DNA from: SLFH01 sp050486265
GTDB taxonomy: Bacteria; Planctomycetota; Phycisphaerae; Phycisphaerales; UBA1924
Length of the DNA: 64,000 nucleotides
Direction: 5' to 3'
NCBI GenBank assembly: GCA_050486265.1
Contig: JBJHCY010000016.1
Span: forward strand, 7,814-71,813
The notes beneath the pieces were generated by a model. It was not told where the DNA came from. It did no database searches and was given only the letters and a program-made list of their open reading frames with translations. Position 1 is the first letter of the stretch, and every line of letters starts with the position of its first letter. Positions 1-8,432 of the stretch are shown piece by piece. Position numbers and translations under genes: made by a program.

Positions 1-611
1 CGCGAGACGCGTTGCGGCCGTTCGAGGCGCACCTCGACCGCGTCGTACGCGGTGGGGGGCAGGCCGAGGCAGCAACCGTCCCACTGGTTCATCATCAGCA
101 GCAGTTCGTCGACATCATCGCGAACGACCGGGAAGAGCAAGTACCCGCTGATGCGCACATGCTTGCCGTCGAGCAGCTTCACCCACTCGGGTGCGTCCTC
201 GTTGCCCGCCCGAGGGTCGTACACGCGCTGGGCCGCGACCAGAAGATCCCAAGGCACGCGGTAGGGCGAGGCCTGCGTCCCTTCGCCGGTGATCCGGATG
301 CCGTCGATCACGAACGAGCCGTCGTCGGCGCGGGTCATGCTCCCGGCCGGGGCGTCGGTCGTAGCGACCGTCGCGTCGTCACCGTTGCTCTCGGCATCGG
401 GCGTCGAGGCCACGCCGTTGAACGGGCGCCCCGACAGCGCCGAGTGCGTCGCCCGGGCGACGCCGGCGGTCATGCGGCCGAGGCGTTCAAGAAGCTCGGC
501 GTGGTCGGCGTCGTCGGCGGAGATCGCTCGGGCGTTCGCCGCCCCGGGGAGGGCGAGAAGACCGGCGATTCCGGCCAAGGCGATGAGCTTTGCACGCTTG
601 CGGTTCATCAT
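1..611 (-). CDS. Secreted DUF3299-like protein, C-terminus beyond window edge
   Basis: The first 27 residues form a signal peptide (MMNRKRAKLI, then a hydrophobic stretch ending PGAANA). About 100 low-complexity residues follow, then a segment with PWDLL and VKLLDGKHVRISGYLLFP and a region with GCCLGLPP. That order (a PWDLL-like element, a 'GK.VRI.GY..P' strand, then Cys and PP) resembles DUF3299, a small periplasmic family of unknown activity. Two ATG codons are adjacent (611 and 608). There is no Shine-Dalgarno site; TAGACT lies 6 nt before the first ATG, so the mRNA may be leaderless. The reading frame runs off the left edge, so length and the true C-terminus are unknown. Confidence 0.65.
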   Translation of the reverse strand, partial: MMNRKRAKLIALAGIAGLLALPGAANARAISADDADHAELLERLGRMTAGVARATHSALSGRPFNGVASTPDAESNGDDATVATTDAPAGSMTRADDGSFVIDGIRITGEGTQASPYRVPWDLLVAAQRVYDPRAGNEDAPEWVKLLDGKHVRISGYLLFPVVRDDVDELLLMMNQWDGCCLGLPPTAYDAVEVRLERPQRVS

Positions 612-661
612 GGTCACAGTCTAACACCTCCGAAACCGGATCGGTCGGTCTCGCGTTGAAC

Positions 662-1978
662 CTACACCAGCGGGCGAAGATTCCCGGCCACCGAGGTCCG
701 GTAGGCGACCGCCGCCGGCGCAAGCCCGGCCAGAACCGCCAGCACGACCGTCCCGCCCAGGGTCCACAGCACCGGGATGAGCTCGAGCCTCGGGTCCAGC
801 ATCACGCCCACACGCATCCAGAGCGCCTGGGCGACCAGCCCGCCCGCGACCACCGCCAGCACCACACCCACCACGCCGCCCAGCAGCCCGATGAACGCCG
901 ACTCGGCGATCACCATCGAGAAGATCCGCCGCCGGCTCGCCCCCAGCACGCGGAGCACCGCGATCTGACGCCGCCTCGTCGCCATCGAGTTGTACAGCGA
1001 GAGCAGGATGCTCACCCCCGAGCTCAGCAGGATCACGCCCGCCATCGCGATCAGCACCTGGTCGATGTTCGAGACGATCCGCAGCAGGCGGCGCACTTCG
1101 GTCGCGGGGTTGGCGATCGTCAGCCCCGTCATGCGCGTGAGGTCGCTCTGCAGCGGCGCAAACGCGGCCGTCACCGTCGACCCCGGACGCCCGCCCGCCT
1201 TGATCAGCACCGCCGTCACTTTTTGGTGCGCGGGCGCGACCGGCGTTTCGAGATCCCGCGCCGATTCATCGCCGAGGTCCGACGCGTGCATCCGCCACGA
1301 GCCCTCGATGTGCGAAAACAGCGCCCGGTCGTGGGCCGTCCCCGTCCGTTCCAGAATCCCGACCACGCGGAAGTCGAAGTCGGTGTGCACATGCGCATCT
1401 TCTGGAAGCTGCCCGCCCGGCCCCGGCGCCCCGTGCGTCAGGTGCACGATCTCCCCGATCGCAAGCCCCGTCGCCTGCGCCGTGTCCGAGCCCAGCACCA
1501 GATCGAACGCCCCCTCGATCGGACCGCCACGGGCGAACCGCCAACCGTCCCCGCCCGCCCGCGGCGTGAACTTCTCGAAAAACTCCGGCGTCGTCGACAG
1601 CACCGCCCGACCCCGGTAGCTGTCCCCGATCGCGACGGGGATGTACCAACCCGTATCGCCGATCAGCGCGATCGGCGGCATCCGCCTCGGCCCCGGGCTG
1701 TTCAGCTGACGCTCGAACGACGCCCAGTCGATGTAATCCACCGGCGCGCCCGCGTAGAAGAAAGTGTTCAGCACCGACACCAGCCCGCTCGGCTCGCGGC
1801 TGACGATCAGGTCCGCGTTGCCCGTCCCCGCCTCGAACGCCCGATCGTTCGCCCTGCTCAGCGTCAGCAGCGTCAGCAGCATCGCCACCGCCACCGCCAC
1901 GCTGAACGCGCTGATCAGCGTCGACACCGCCCGCACGCGCAGGCTCCGGGCGACGATCTTCAATCCGCTCATCGCCAT
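662..1978 (-). CDS. ABC transporter permease, FtsX/MacB-like
   Basis: A 438-residue inner-membrane permease of the FtsX superfamily. One transmembrane helix lies near residues 20-40 (VSTLISAFSVAVAVAMLLTL). A large extracytoplasmic domain of about 230 residues follows, and three helices sit at the C-terminus (around VLIAMAGVILLSSGVSILLS, AFIGLLGGVVGVVLAVVAGG and LGGTVVLAVLAGLAPAAVAY). This is the layout of LolC/E and MacB-type permeases, which move lipoproteins or other substrates without a classical channel. Start chosen at 1978 (MAMSGL), 5 nt after the stop of the ATPase gene upstream; MSGL at 1972 is an alternative. It is co-transcribed with the ATPase at 1984-2709. No periplasmic adaptor gene is seen beside it, so the substrate is unknown. 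Confidence 0.85.
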   Translation of the reverse strand: MAMSGLKIVARSLRVRAVSTLISAFSVAVAVAMLLTLLTLSRANDRAFEAGTGNADLIVSREPSGLVSVLNTFFYAGAPVDYIDWASFERQLNSPGPRRMPPIALIGDTGWYIPVAIGDSYRGRAVLSTTPEFFEKFTPRAGGDGWRFARGGPIEGAFDLVLGSDTAQATGLAIGEIVHLTHGAPGPGGQLPEDAHVHTDFDFRVVGILERTGTAHDRALFSHIEGSWRMHASDLGDESARDLETPVAPAHQKVTAVLIKAGGRPGSTVTAAFAPLQSDLTRMTGLTIANPATEVRRLLRIVSNIDQVLIAMAGVILLSSGVSILLSLYNSMATRRRQIAVLRVLGASRRRIFSMVIAESAFIGLLGGVVGVVLAVVAGGLVAQALWMRVGVMLDPRLELIPVLWTLGGTVVLAVLAGLAPAAVAYRTSVAGNLRPLV

Positions 1979-1983
1979 CGGTC

Positions 1984-2709
1984 TCAGCTCCCCGTTCCTG
2001 CGGGCGCAGCCGCCGCCAACTCCTCGACACGCTCGAACCCCGCCGCCACCGAAGGATCGTGGCTCACCAGCAAGAGCGCCGCCCCCTCCTCGGCGCACAC
2101 CTCGCGGATCAGATTCACCGCCTCGGCGGCGTTCTGCGGATCAAGACTCGCCGTCGGTTCGTCCGCCAGCACCAGCGAAGGCCGGCACGCCATCGCCCGC
2201 GCCACCGCCACGCGCTGCTGCTGGCCGACGCTCAGCGACTGCGGCGGCGCCTGATGCCGATCGATCCCCAGCCGTTTGAGCAGCGCCCGCGCCCGCTCGT
2301 CGTGCTCGGCCCTTGGGATCTTCGAGAACATCATCGCCGTCGTCACATTCTCTAAAGCGCTGAACCCATCGAGCAGGTTGAAGGTCTGGAAGATCATCCC
2401 GATCTGTGAGCCGCGGAAGCGGTCGCGCTTCGCGCCCTTGAGCCGGTGGATCTCCGTCCCGTCGATCAGCACCCTGCCCGAGCCCGGATCGAGCAGTCCG
2501 GCGATCAGATGCAGCAGCGTGCTCTTACCGGCGCCGGAACCGGCCTTGAGCACCATCCGCTCGCCCCGCCCGAGCGTCAGCGAGAGCCTGTCCAGCACGC
2601 GCTCGCCGCCGGAGTAGGCAAATGACAGGCCCTCGATCTGCAGGGCGTGGCCGTCCGCATTCCGTACGGGCTCCGGGGAACCCGTGTCTGACTCGCGCTG
2701 GGTGGTCAT
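1984..2709 (-). CDS. ABC transporter ATP-binding protein, LolD/MacB-like
   Basis: A 241-residue nucleotide-binding subunit that powers the FtsX-like permease encoded directly downstream. Walker A is GSGAGKST at residues 57-64, the signature is LSVGQQQRVA, Walker B is LVLADEPTASLD and the H-loop is LLVSHD. All catalytic elements are present. Length and motifs fit the LolD/MacB/FtsE group. The permease starts 5 nt after this stop, so the two form an operon. There is no clear ribosome site; TAGACT lies 9 nt before the ATG, so the transcript may be leaderless or have a very short leader. The substrate cannot be told from sequence. Confidence 0.9.
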   Translation of the reverse strand: MTTQRESDTGSPEPVRNADGHALQIEGLSFAYSGGERVLDRLSLTLGRGERMVLKAGSGAGKSTLLHLIAGLLDPGSGRVLIDGTEIHRLKGAKRDRFRGSQIGMIFQTFNLLDGFSALENVTTAMMFSKIPRAEHDERARALLKRLGIDRHQAPPQSLSVGQQQRVAVARAMACRPSLVLADEPTASLDPQNAAEAVNLIREVCAEEGAALLLVSHDPSVAAGFERVEELAAAAPAGTGS

Positions 2710-2753
2710 GGGGTCGGGAGTCTACCGTCCTGTCTCCGGCGTCGCTCCGGGGA

Positions 2754-2783
2754 TTGACCCGTCTGCGCAATCTTTCGTACATT
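2754..2783 (+). promoter_or_regulatory. Predicted sigma-70 type promoter for the lipoprotein at 2863
   Basis: TTGACC (2754-2759), an 18-nt spacer and TACATT (2778-2783). Transcription would begin near 2790 and give a leader of about 70 nt before the ATG at 2863. It sits in the divergent gap between the ABC operon and the lipoprotein. Confidence 0.5.
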
Positions 2784-2862
2784 CCGCATACACGGGCAAC
2801 ACACCAGCCGGTCCGATGGCGCCGGTGCGCTTCGGGCCCGCACACGGGGAAAGGGCTCCACG

Positions 2863-3528
2863 ATGTTCCGTTTCTGCACCTTCGGATCCATGGTCGCCGC
2901 GATGATCGTCGCCTTCCTGACGCTCTCCGGCTGCGGCCGCTCGGACTCGACCTCCAGGGCCGTCAACGAGATCGACAGCGCCTTCCGCTCCGGCGATGTC
3001 ATCGAACACATGGCCGAGGCCGAGAAGATCGTCTTCGCAAACGCCCGTGACCGCGGCTTCCGGCGCCGCGGCTCAAATGTCTACGAGGCCAACGGCATCC
3101 AGTACCGCCTCGTCCGTGCTGAAATCATCGAGACCACGCGCGCCCACCTCATCGACGAGCACGGCGAGCGCCTCGATGTCGGCCCAGCTCGCGTCGGGTC
3201 AGCGGATTTCGAACGGCTCTTCAACATCGTCAGCGACGAGAAGTTCAAAGGCGCAGCCTTCTTTACCTTCGAACGCCTCCCCGGCCAGAAGTTCATCGAG
3301 GAGCGGGGGTTCGAGCTCCTCATGGCCTCGGTCTCGAGCAGAGAGTTCGTCCGAGAGATGGCGCTCGTCCACGACGAAAACGGCTGGGTCTTCCCCACCT
3401 CCGTCACCCGAGGCCACGCCGATGTCCTCCGGCGAATCTACAACCACGCCGACTTCAACCTCCGCGACAGGGTCGTCAGACGCGAGCTCGCCGACCGCCT
3501 CTTCACCACCGCCCCGCGAGAGAACTGA
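2863..3528 (+). CDS. Predicted lipoprotein of unknown function
   Basis: A 221-residue protein with a type II signal peptide: charged start, hydrophobic core VAAMIVAFLT and lipobox LSGC with Cys24 as the acylation site. The Ser-Asp after the Cys does not settle which membrane it goes to. The mature part is charged and rich in Arg, Glu and Asp; no catalytic motif or known domain was recognised. It is monocistronic, divergent from the ABC operon and preceded by a plausible promoter. Real gene by codon pattern and lipobox; function unknown. Confidence 0.75.
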   Translation: MFRFCTFGSMVAAMIVAFLTLSGCGRSDSTSRAVNEIDSAFRSGDVIEHMAEAEKIVFANARDRGFRRRGSNVYEANGIQYRLVRAEIIETTRAHLIDEHGERLDVGPARVGSADFERLFNIVSDEKFKGAAFFTFERLPGQKFIEERGFELLMASVSSREFVREMALVHDENGWVFPTSVTRGHADVLRRIYNHADFNLRDRVVRRELADRLFTTAPREN

Positions 3529-3827
3529 CTCCCTCGGGCACAAGACAGGGGGAGTACCCCCGCCGATCGGGCCATCTGCGGCCTATGCAGGCCGCGTAGG
3601 TCTTTGGTAGCATTCCGTCCCAGTGATCGCACCGGCCGCGAGCGGGGCCGTCGGTGCGGAGTGCCCCAGCGGGCGGATCTTTTCGAGCGCCGCCCGGCGT
3701 AGACCGGAGCCAGCCGCGTGCCCGACAGCAGACCGAGAGACCCGCACATCCAGCGCCAGGGAAGGCGCACTCGCCGCCTCGCGGTCAACGGCGACCTCGC
3801 CGGGCCGAACCCTCGGGAGGCAAACGG
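3529..3827. other. Intergenic region, hairpin and weak -10 only
   Basis: About 300 nt without a supported gene. GGGGGAGTACCCCC (3548-3561) can fold into a hairpin just after the lipoprotein gene but lacks a T-run, so it is a poor terminator. A TAGCAT hexamer at 3608-3613 could be a -10 for the response regulator. Open frames across this stretch look like GC-driven extensions of that gene. Confidence 0.4.
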
Positions 3828-4484
3828 GTGACCAGACCGATCCGTCTCCTGCTCGTCGACGATCACGCGCTGGTGCGCACCTCCCTCTCGATGTGGCTCA
3901 ACGGGCACGAGGACCTCGAAGTCGTCGGCGAGGCCGGCGACGCCGACGCCGCAGTAGACCTCGCCCTGCGGACCAAGCCCGACATGGTCCTCATGGACAT
4001 CGATATGCCCGGCCCGCTCTGCTTCGACGCGGCCCGCACCATCGGCAGGCGAAGACCCGAGACGCGCATCGTCTTCTTCAGCGGACACGCCCACGACCGC
4101 TACATCGAGTGCGCCCTGGATTGCGGCGTCGCGGGCTACATCACCAAGAGCGAGGACCCCGAGGTCATGGCCGACGCCCTCCGCAGGATCGCCGCCGGAG
4201 AGTCATGGTTCTCAAGCCCGATCCGGGAACGCATCGTCATCGACCGCGACGGACCTCGCCTCGCCGTCACCAACGGCGATCACAACCTCCCACTTACACC
4301 ACGCGAGCTCGAAGTCCTCCGCTACATCGCCCGCGGCATGAGCAAAAAGGAAATCGCCGCCACGATGCACATCAGCGTCAAAACCGTCGACAACCACAGC
4401 ACCAGTCTCATGACCAAGCTCGATATCCACGACCGCGTCCAGCTCGCCCGCTTCGCGATCCGCCAAGGCCTCATCGAGCCCTGA
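3828..4484 (+). CDS. NarL/FixJ-family response regulator
   Basis: A 218-residue two-domain DNA-binding response regulator. The receiver domain (about 5-125) has the acidic pair D11-D12, the phospho-acceptor D57 in VLMDIDMPG, S85 in FFSGH and K107 in YITKSED. A LuxR-type helix-turn-helix (about 148-212) carries LTPRELEVLRYIARGMSKKE and ISVKTVDNH. Start chosen at GTG 3828, where GGGAGG at 3815-3820 lies 7 nt upstream; longer versions add Arg/Pro-rich sequence typical of non-coding GC-rich DNA. No histidine kinase gene is near, so this is an orphan regulator and its signal is unknown. Confidence 0.9.
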   Translation: MTRPIRLLLVDDHALVRTSLSMWLNGHEDLEVVGEAGDADAAVDLALRTKPDMVLMDIDMPGPLCFDAARTIGRRRPETRIVFFSGHAHDRYIECALDCGVAGYITKSEDPEVMADALRRIAAGESWFSSPIRERIVIDRDGPRLAVTNGDHNLPLTPRELEVLRYIARGMSKKEIAATMHISVKTVDNHSTSLMTKLDIHDRVQLARFAIRQGLIEP

Positions 4485-4553
4485 GCCGATCCAGTGACGC
4501 ACAGCACCCTCGCCGCAGGCTTCCGCCGCGGAGATCGGCTAAAATCCGGACCA

Positions 4554-4922
4554 GTGCAGCGAGATACAAAGCAAAGACAGGCGATACGCAAGGCGTTCAC
4601 AGACGCCGACCGTCCCCTCGGACCCACCGAAGTCCTCGACCTCGCCGGCGAGCATGTCGACGGCCTCGGTCAGGCCACCGTCTACCGCGCCATCAAGGCC
4701 TTCGTCGACGAGGGCTGGCTCGTCCCCGTCGAACTTCCCGGCGAGCCCGCACGCTACGAGCTCTCCGACAAGGGCCATCACCACCATTTCCGCTGCCGCG
4801 CCTGCGGATCGGTCTTCGACCTCGTCGGCTGCGTCAAGGGCTTGGAAAAACTCCTGCCCAAGGGCTTCAAACTCGAAGACCACGAGATCCTGCTCTACGG
4901 CGTCTGCGACAACTGCGCCTGA
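4554..4922 (+). CDS. Fur-family metalloregulator
   Basis: A 122-residue Fur-superfamily repressor. The N-terminal winged helix contains QRQAIRKAF and ATVYRAIKAFVDEGW (recognition helix TVYR). The dimerisation/metal domain has HHHHFRC at 75-81, CxxC at 81-84 and a terminal CDNC (118-121), the two CxxC pairs of the structural zinc site. Which member it is (Fur, Zur or PerR) cannot be settled. Start chosen at GTG 4554 because family members begin just before a QR.AI helix; ATG 4494 is an alternative. TAAAAT (4540-4545) lies 8 nt before the GTG and no Shine-Dalgarno site is seen, so a leaderless mRNA is likely. Confidence 0.88.
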   Translation: MQRDTKQRQAIRKAFTDADRPLGPTEVLDLAGEHVDGLGQATVYRAIKAFVDEGWLVPVELPGEPARYELSDKGHHHHFRCRACGSVFDLVGCVKGLEKLLPKGFKLEDHEILLYGVCDNCA

Positions 4923-4958
4923 ACCGACCGGCCCCCGGCGATACAGCCTCCGCGGCCA

Positions 4959-6290
4959 TCACCCGATCGTCGGTTGCGGCGTCGGTTCCTTCACCCGCGC
5001 GCCCAGCCGCCCGGCGTGCAGCTCGCCGCCGACGATCGTCGCGACCGGGCGCACGCCGACCTCGCGCCCGATGAACGGGCTGTTGGTGCTCTTGCCGGCA
5101 AAGTCGTCCGCCGAGATCGTCCATTTGCTTTCGGGGTCGATCAGCGTGACATCCGCCGGCCCGCCGACCGCCAGCTTGCCCAGGCCCATCCGGTCCAGGT
5201 TGCACAGGGCCGCGGGCGCGACGGTCATCATCGAGATCAGCCGGGGCCAGTCCAGCATCCCAGACTCCACCAGCGCCTCGTGATAGAGCGCAAGCGCCGT
5301 CTCCAGCCCGATCATCCCGAACGGGGCGGAAGAAAAGTCGGCGTCCTTCTCGTGCGCCGCGTGCGGCGCGTGGTCCGTCGCCAGCACCGTGATCGTCCCG
5401 TCGGCCACCCCGGCGCGAACCGCCTCGACATCCGCCCTCGTCCGCAGCGGCGGGTTCACCTTCGCCATCGTGTCAAAGCCCAGGCACGCCTCGTCGGTCA
5501 GCAGAAGATGGTGGGGGCTCGCCTCGGCCGTCACCGGCAGGCCCTTGCCCCGCGCCTTGCGCACAAGATCGACCGAACCCGCCGCGCTGATGTGCTGCAC
5601 ATGGTACCGGCAGCCGATCCCCGAATTCAGCCGGATATCCCGCTCGATGATGAGCTCCTCGGCCAGCGCCGGCCACCCGCCGAGCCCGAGCGTCGTGGCG
5701 ATCTCGCCCGCGTTCATCGCGGCGCCGTGCGTCAGGCTCGGCTCCTGGCAGTGCTGCATGAACGCCCGCCCCGTGTCGCGCACCAGCCCGAGCACCTGGC
5801 GCTGCACGCCCGCCGATGCGATCGCGTCCCCGTCATCTGAGAACGCCACCGCGCCGGCCCGGGCCAACAGCGCGATCTCCGACGGAAGCTGCCCCTCCCG
5901 CCCGACCGTCGCCGCCGCCACCGGGAACACGCGGCAGTGCGCCTCGCGCGCCCGGTCGGCCAGAAACGCCAGGACCTCCGGCGAGTCGAGCGCCGGCGAG
6001 GTGTTGGGCATGCAGCAGACGGTCGTGAACCCGCCGGCGGCTGCTGCAAGCGACCCGCTCAGCACCGTCTCCTTGTGCTCCTGCCCCGGCTCTCGAAGAT
6101 GCACATGCGGGTCGATCAGCCCCGGGCAGGCGATCAGGCCCTCCCCGTCGATGATGATCGGGTCTTCCAGCGGCGGCGCCTCGCCGATGTCCGCCACCCG
6201 CCCCTCCCGCAACGCCACATCGGCGACACGGTCGATGCCGGAAGCAGGGTCGATCACACGGGCCTTCTTGATCAGGATCGGTCGAGGCAT
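4959..6290 (-). CDS. pyrC: Dihydroorotase
   Basis: A 443-residue cyclic amidohydrolase that makes dihydroorotate from carbamoyl aspartate in pyrimidine synthesis. It has the zinc-binding DPHVHLREPGQ near the N-terminus, further metal-ligand regions around MQHCQEPSL and YHVQHIS, and the catalytic Asp in LATDHAPHA. This is the type I (multifunctional-like) class. Start at 6290 gives MPRPILIKKARVIDP; longer versions add unrelated Arg/Pro-rich residues. TACCCT lies 5 nt before the ATG with no ribosome site. It could instead be a catalytically inactive PyrC-like partner, but the metal ligands look intact. No pyrB is adjacent. Confidence 0.93.
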   Translation of the reverse strand: MPRPILIKKARVIDPASGIDRVADVALREGRVADIGEAPPLEDPIIIDGEGLIACPGLIDPHVHLREPGQEHKETVLSGSLAAAAGGFTTVCCMPNTSPALDSPEVLAFLADRAREAHCRVFPVAAATVGREGQLPSEIALLARAGAVAFSDDGDAIASAGVQRQVLGLVRDTGRAFMQHCQEPSLTHGAAMNAGEIATTLGLGGWPALAEELIIERDIRLNSGIGCRYHVQHISAAGSVDLVRKARGKGLPVTAEASPHHLLLTDEACLGFDTMAKVNPPLRTRADVEAVRAGVADGTITVLATDHAPHAAHEKDADFSSAPFGMIGLETALALYHEALVESGMLDWPRLISMMTVAPAALCNLDRMGLGKLAVGGPADVTLIDPESKWTISADDFAGKSTNSPFIGREVGVRPVATIVGGELHAGRLGARVKEPTPQPTIG

Positions 6291-6396
6291 GAAGCAGGGT
6301 AGGGAGTGGGGCGTTGGGTGTGGGGGCGCCCGCCTGCGGCGGGCGAGAGGGTCGAGCAGGCGATCAGGCGAATCCGCCACAGACGCCCGCAACCTC

Positions 6397-6430
6397 GACG
6401 CCGATCCCTGAGCGCAGCGAAGGGTCGGGT
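6397..6430. repeat. 34-nt interspersed hairpin repeat, copy 1
   Basis: This 34-nt unit begins GACGCCGATCCCTGAGC and ends GAAGGGTCGGGT. It can fold through CCCT and AGGG. A copy with four mismatches lies at 20785-20818. Both are between genes, so it is probably one member of a genome-wide interspersed family. Confidence 0.55.
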
Positions 6431-6517
6431 CCGATCGCTCACCGACCCACACCCGCGCCTTCAATCCCCAACCCACCAATCCCAGCGCCCCGCGCCCAAC
6501 TCCCCGCGCCCCTCCCC

Positions 6518-8101
6518 ATGCCCCGCCTCCCCTTCAATCCCGACAAAATGAAGTCAGGGGCCCAGCCTCAAGCCGACAAGCCCGCCGACGCCCCCCTCTC
6601 GGTCTCCGCCCTGGCCGCCAAAATCGAGGGCGCCCTGCGAACCCTCCCGCCCAAGCTCCGCGTGGTGGGGGAGGTCAGCGGCTACCGCGACCGCACGCAC
6701 TGGTACTTCGACCTCAAGGACGCCGGCGCCGTCATCAACTGCGTCATGTTCGCCTCGGCCGCACGCCGCGCCGGCTACACCCCGCGCGAGGGCGACGAGG
6801 TCGTCGTCTCCGGCCAGGTCGACTTCTACGCCAAGGGCGGCAAGGTCTCGCTGATCGTCGGCTCGATCCAGCCCGTCGGCGCCGGACGCCTCGACCTCGC
6901 CTTCCGCCAACTCTGCGAAGAGCTCAAGGCCAAAGGCTGGTTCGACGAGTCGCGCAAGAAGCCGCTGCCGGTTTTCCCCCGGAAGATCGCGATCGTCACC
7001 AGCCGCACGGGCGCGGCTCTCCAGGACATCATCGACACCGCCCGCCGGCGCTGCCCCGCCGTCGAGCTGCTCGTCTTCGATGTCCGCGTCCAGGGCGAGG
7101 GCTCGGCCCACGAGGTCGCCGGCGCGATCAGCACGCTCGGCGAAAAGGGGCCCGCCATCGGCGTCGAGGCGATCGTCGTCACCCGCGGCGGCGGCTCCAT
7201 GGAAGACCTCTGGGCCTTCAACGAACGCGCCGTCGCCGAGGCGATCGTCCGCTGCCCCCTCCCCGTCGTCGCGGCGATCGGCCACGAGACCGACACCACC
7301 ATCGCCGAACTCGTCGCCGACCTCCGCTGCGCCACGCCGACGCAGGCCGCGATGCGCCTCATCCCGGACCGCGAAGCGCTCGGACGCCAGCTCGACAACC
7401 TCGCACGCCGCATGGGCTCGGGCGTGACGCGGCATCTGCAGACCGAACGCCACCGCCTGACCTCCGCCGCCCGCCACCCCGTCCTCAGCGACCCGCGATC
7501 GATCATCGACCTCGCCTCCGAACGCCTCGACGCGCGCGCCCGCCGGGCTTCCGGCGCCGCGGCTTCCCGCCTCGCGTTCGCCCGCCGACATCTCGACAGC
7601 CTCGCCCTCCGCCTGGAGCGTCACCGCCCGGGCGTGCGCCACGCCAAGATCGGCGCCCGCATCGAGCACCTCGCCGAGCGGCTGTCGGCCGCCGCGGCAA
7701 GACGCACCCGCCTCGACCTCCGCCCGATCGAGTCCCGCCTCCGCCAGGCTGTCAAGGCGGATCTCCGCGACCACCGCGTCCGGCTCGAAGGGCTGGAGCG
7801 CGAGCTCGAAGCCGTCGGCCCCGCCTCGGTCCTTCGCCGGGGCTACTCCTTCACCCGCCTCGCCGACGGCACCGTCGTCCGCTCAACACAACAGGCCGTC
7901 CCCGGCGCAGAGCTCAGAACCACCGTCGCCGACGGCGAGTTCACCTCGACCGTCTCAGGTAATCCAAGCGGCCCCGCCCAAAGCCGGGCTCAGACCGAGC
8001 GCCAACCCAAGCCCTCTCCGCCCCCGCCCCGCCGACGCAGCGCCAAGCGCAAACGACGCGACGACCCGGACCAGTTGGATCTTTTCGGACGCAACGGCTA
8101 G
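6518..8101 (+). CDS. xseA: Exodeoxyribonuclease VII large subunit
   Basis: A 527-residue catalytic subunit of exonuclease VII, which degrades single-stranded DNA. An N-terminal OB-fold (about residues 25-120) includes RVVGEVSGYRDRTHWYFDLKD and ends near the KGG turn. The catalytic domain has FPRKIAIVTSRTGAALQDI, VTRGGGSMEDLWAFN and AAIGHETDTTIAELVAD. A long helical, Arg-rich region and a basic tail (RRSAKRKRRDD) follow. Start at ATG 6518 (MPRLPFNPDKM) is favoured; ATG 6548 is possible, and neither has a good ribosome site. xseB starts 10 nt after the stop, so the two subunits are encoded together. Confidence 0.93.
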   Translation: MPRLPFNPDKMKSGAQPQADKPADAPLSVSALAAKIEGALRTLPPKLRVVGEVSGYRDRTHWYFDLKDAGAVINCVMFASAARRAGYTPREGDEVVVSGQVDFYAKGGKVSLIVGSIQPVGAGRLDLAFRQLCEELKAKGWFDESRKKPLPVFPRKIAIVTSRTGAALQDIIDTARRRCPAVELLVFDVRVQGEGSAHEVAGAISTLGEKGPAIGVEAIVVTRGGGSMEDLWAFNERAVAEAIVRCPLPVVAAIGHETDTTIAELVADLRCATPTQAAMRLIPDREALGRQLDNLARRMGSGVTRHLQTERHRLTSAARHPVLSDPRSIIDLASERLDARARRASGAAASRLAFARRHLDSLALRLERHRPGVRHAKIGARIEHLAERLSAAAARRTRLDLRPIESRLRQAVKADLRDHRVRLEGLERELEAVGPASVLRRGYSFTRLADGTVVRSTQQAVPGAELRTTVADGEFTSTVSGNPSGPAQSRAQTERQPKPSPPPPRRRSAKRKRRDDPDQLDLFGRNG

Positions 8102-8110
8102 ATTCGCTCT

Positions 8111-8404
8111 GTGCCCAAAGACCCCAAGCCAGCCCGACCCGCACCCGACGACCCCGAACGCTTCGAGGACGCCCTCGACGAGATCGAGGCCATCATCGAG
8201 AAGATCGAGTCCGGCGAGTACGGGCTCGAGGAATCCATCGCGGCCTACGAACGGGGCTCCGCCCTGCTTAAGAAAAGCCGCGAGATCCTCGACAAGGCCG
8301 AGCAGCGGGTCTCGGAGATCAACGCCTCGCTGCTGAACCGGGCCGAAGCGTCCGATCAAGAGGCCGGCAAGGCCCCCCGAACCACGGACGCACAGGACGC
8401 CTGA
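8111..8404 (+). CDS. xseB: Exodeoxyribonuclease VII small subunit
   Basis: A 97-residue helical subunit that partners XseA. The core (FEDALDEIEAIIEKIESGEY, LEESIAAYERG, LKKSREILDKAEQRV) matches the family over its usual ~60 residues, with a short acidic tail. It begins at GTG 8111 just after xseA. TAGATT (8099-8104) overlaps the xseA stop and lies 6 nt before the GTG, so it may also have its own leaderless transcript. Confidence 0.92.
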   Translation: MPKDPKPARPAPDDPERFEDALDEIEAIIEKIESGEYGLEESIAAYERGSALLKKSREILDKAEQRVSEINASLLNRAEASDQEAGKAPRTTDAQDA

Positions 8405-8432
8405 ACAGGGTGGTCCGGCAGGAAGCCGCTCG

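Noticed and set aside
590..2254. A 554-codon open frame on the plus strand, rich in His and Arg
   Set aside because: Antisense to the ABC permease and ATPase; composition is typical of a shadow frame.
3548..3561. GGGGG-AGTA-CCCCC hairpin as a terminator
   Set aside because: No T-run follows on either strand.
3623..5074. A 483-codon plus-strand frame
   Set aside because: Covers the response regulator and Fur genes in another frame and is almost wholly Arg/Pro/Ser.
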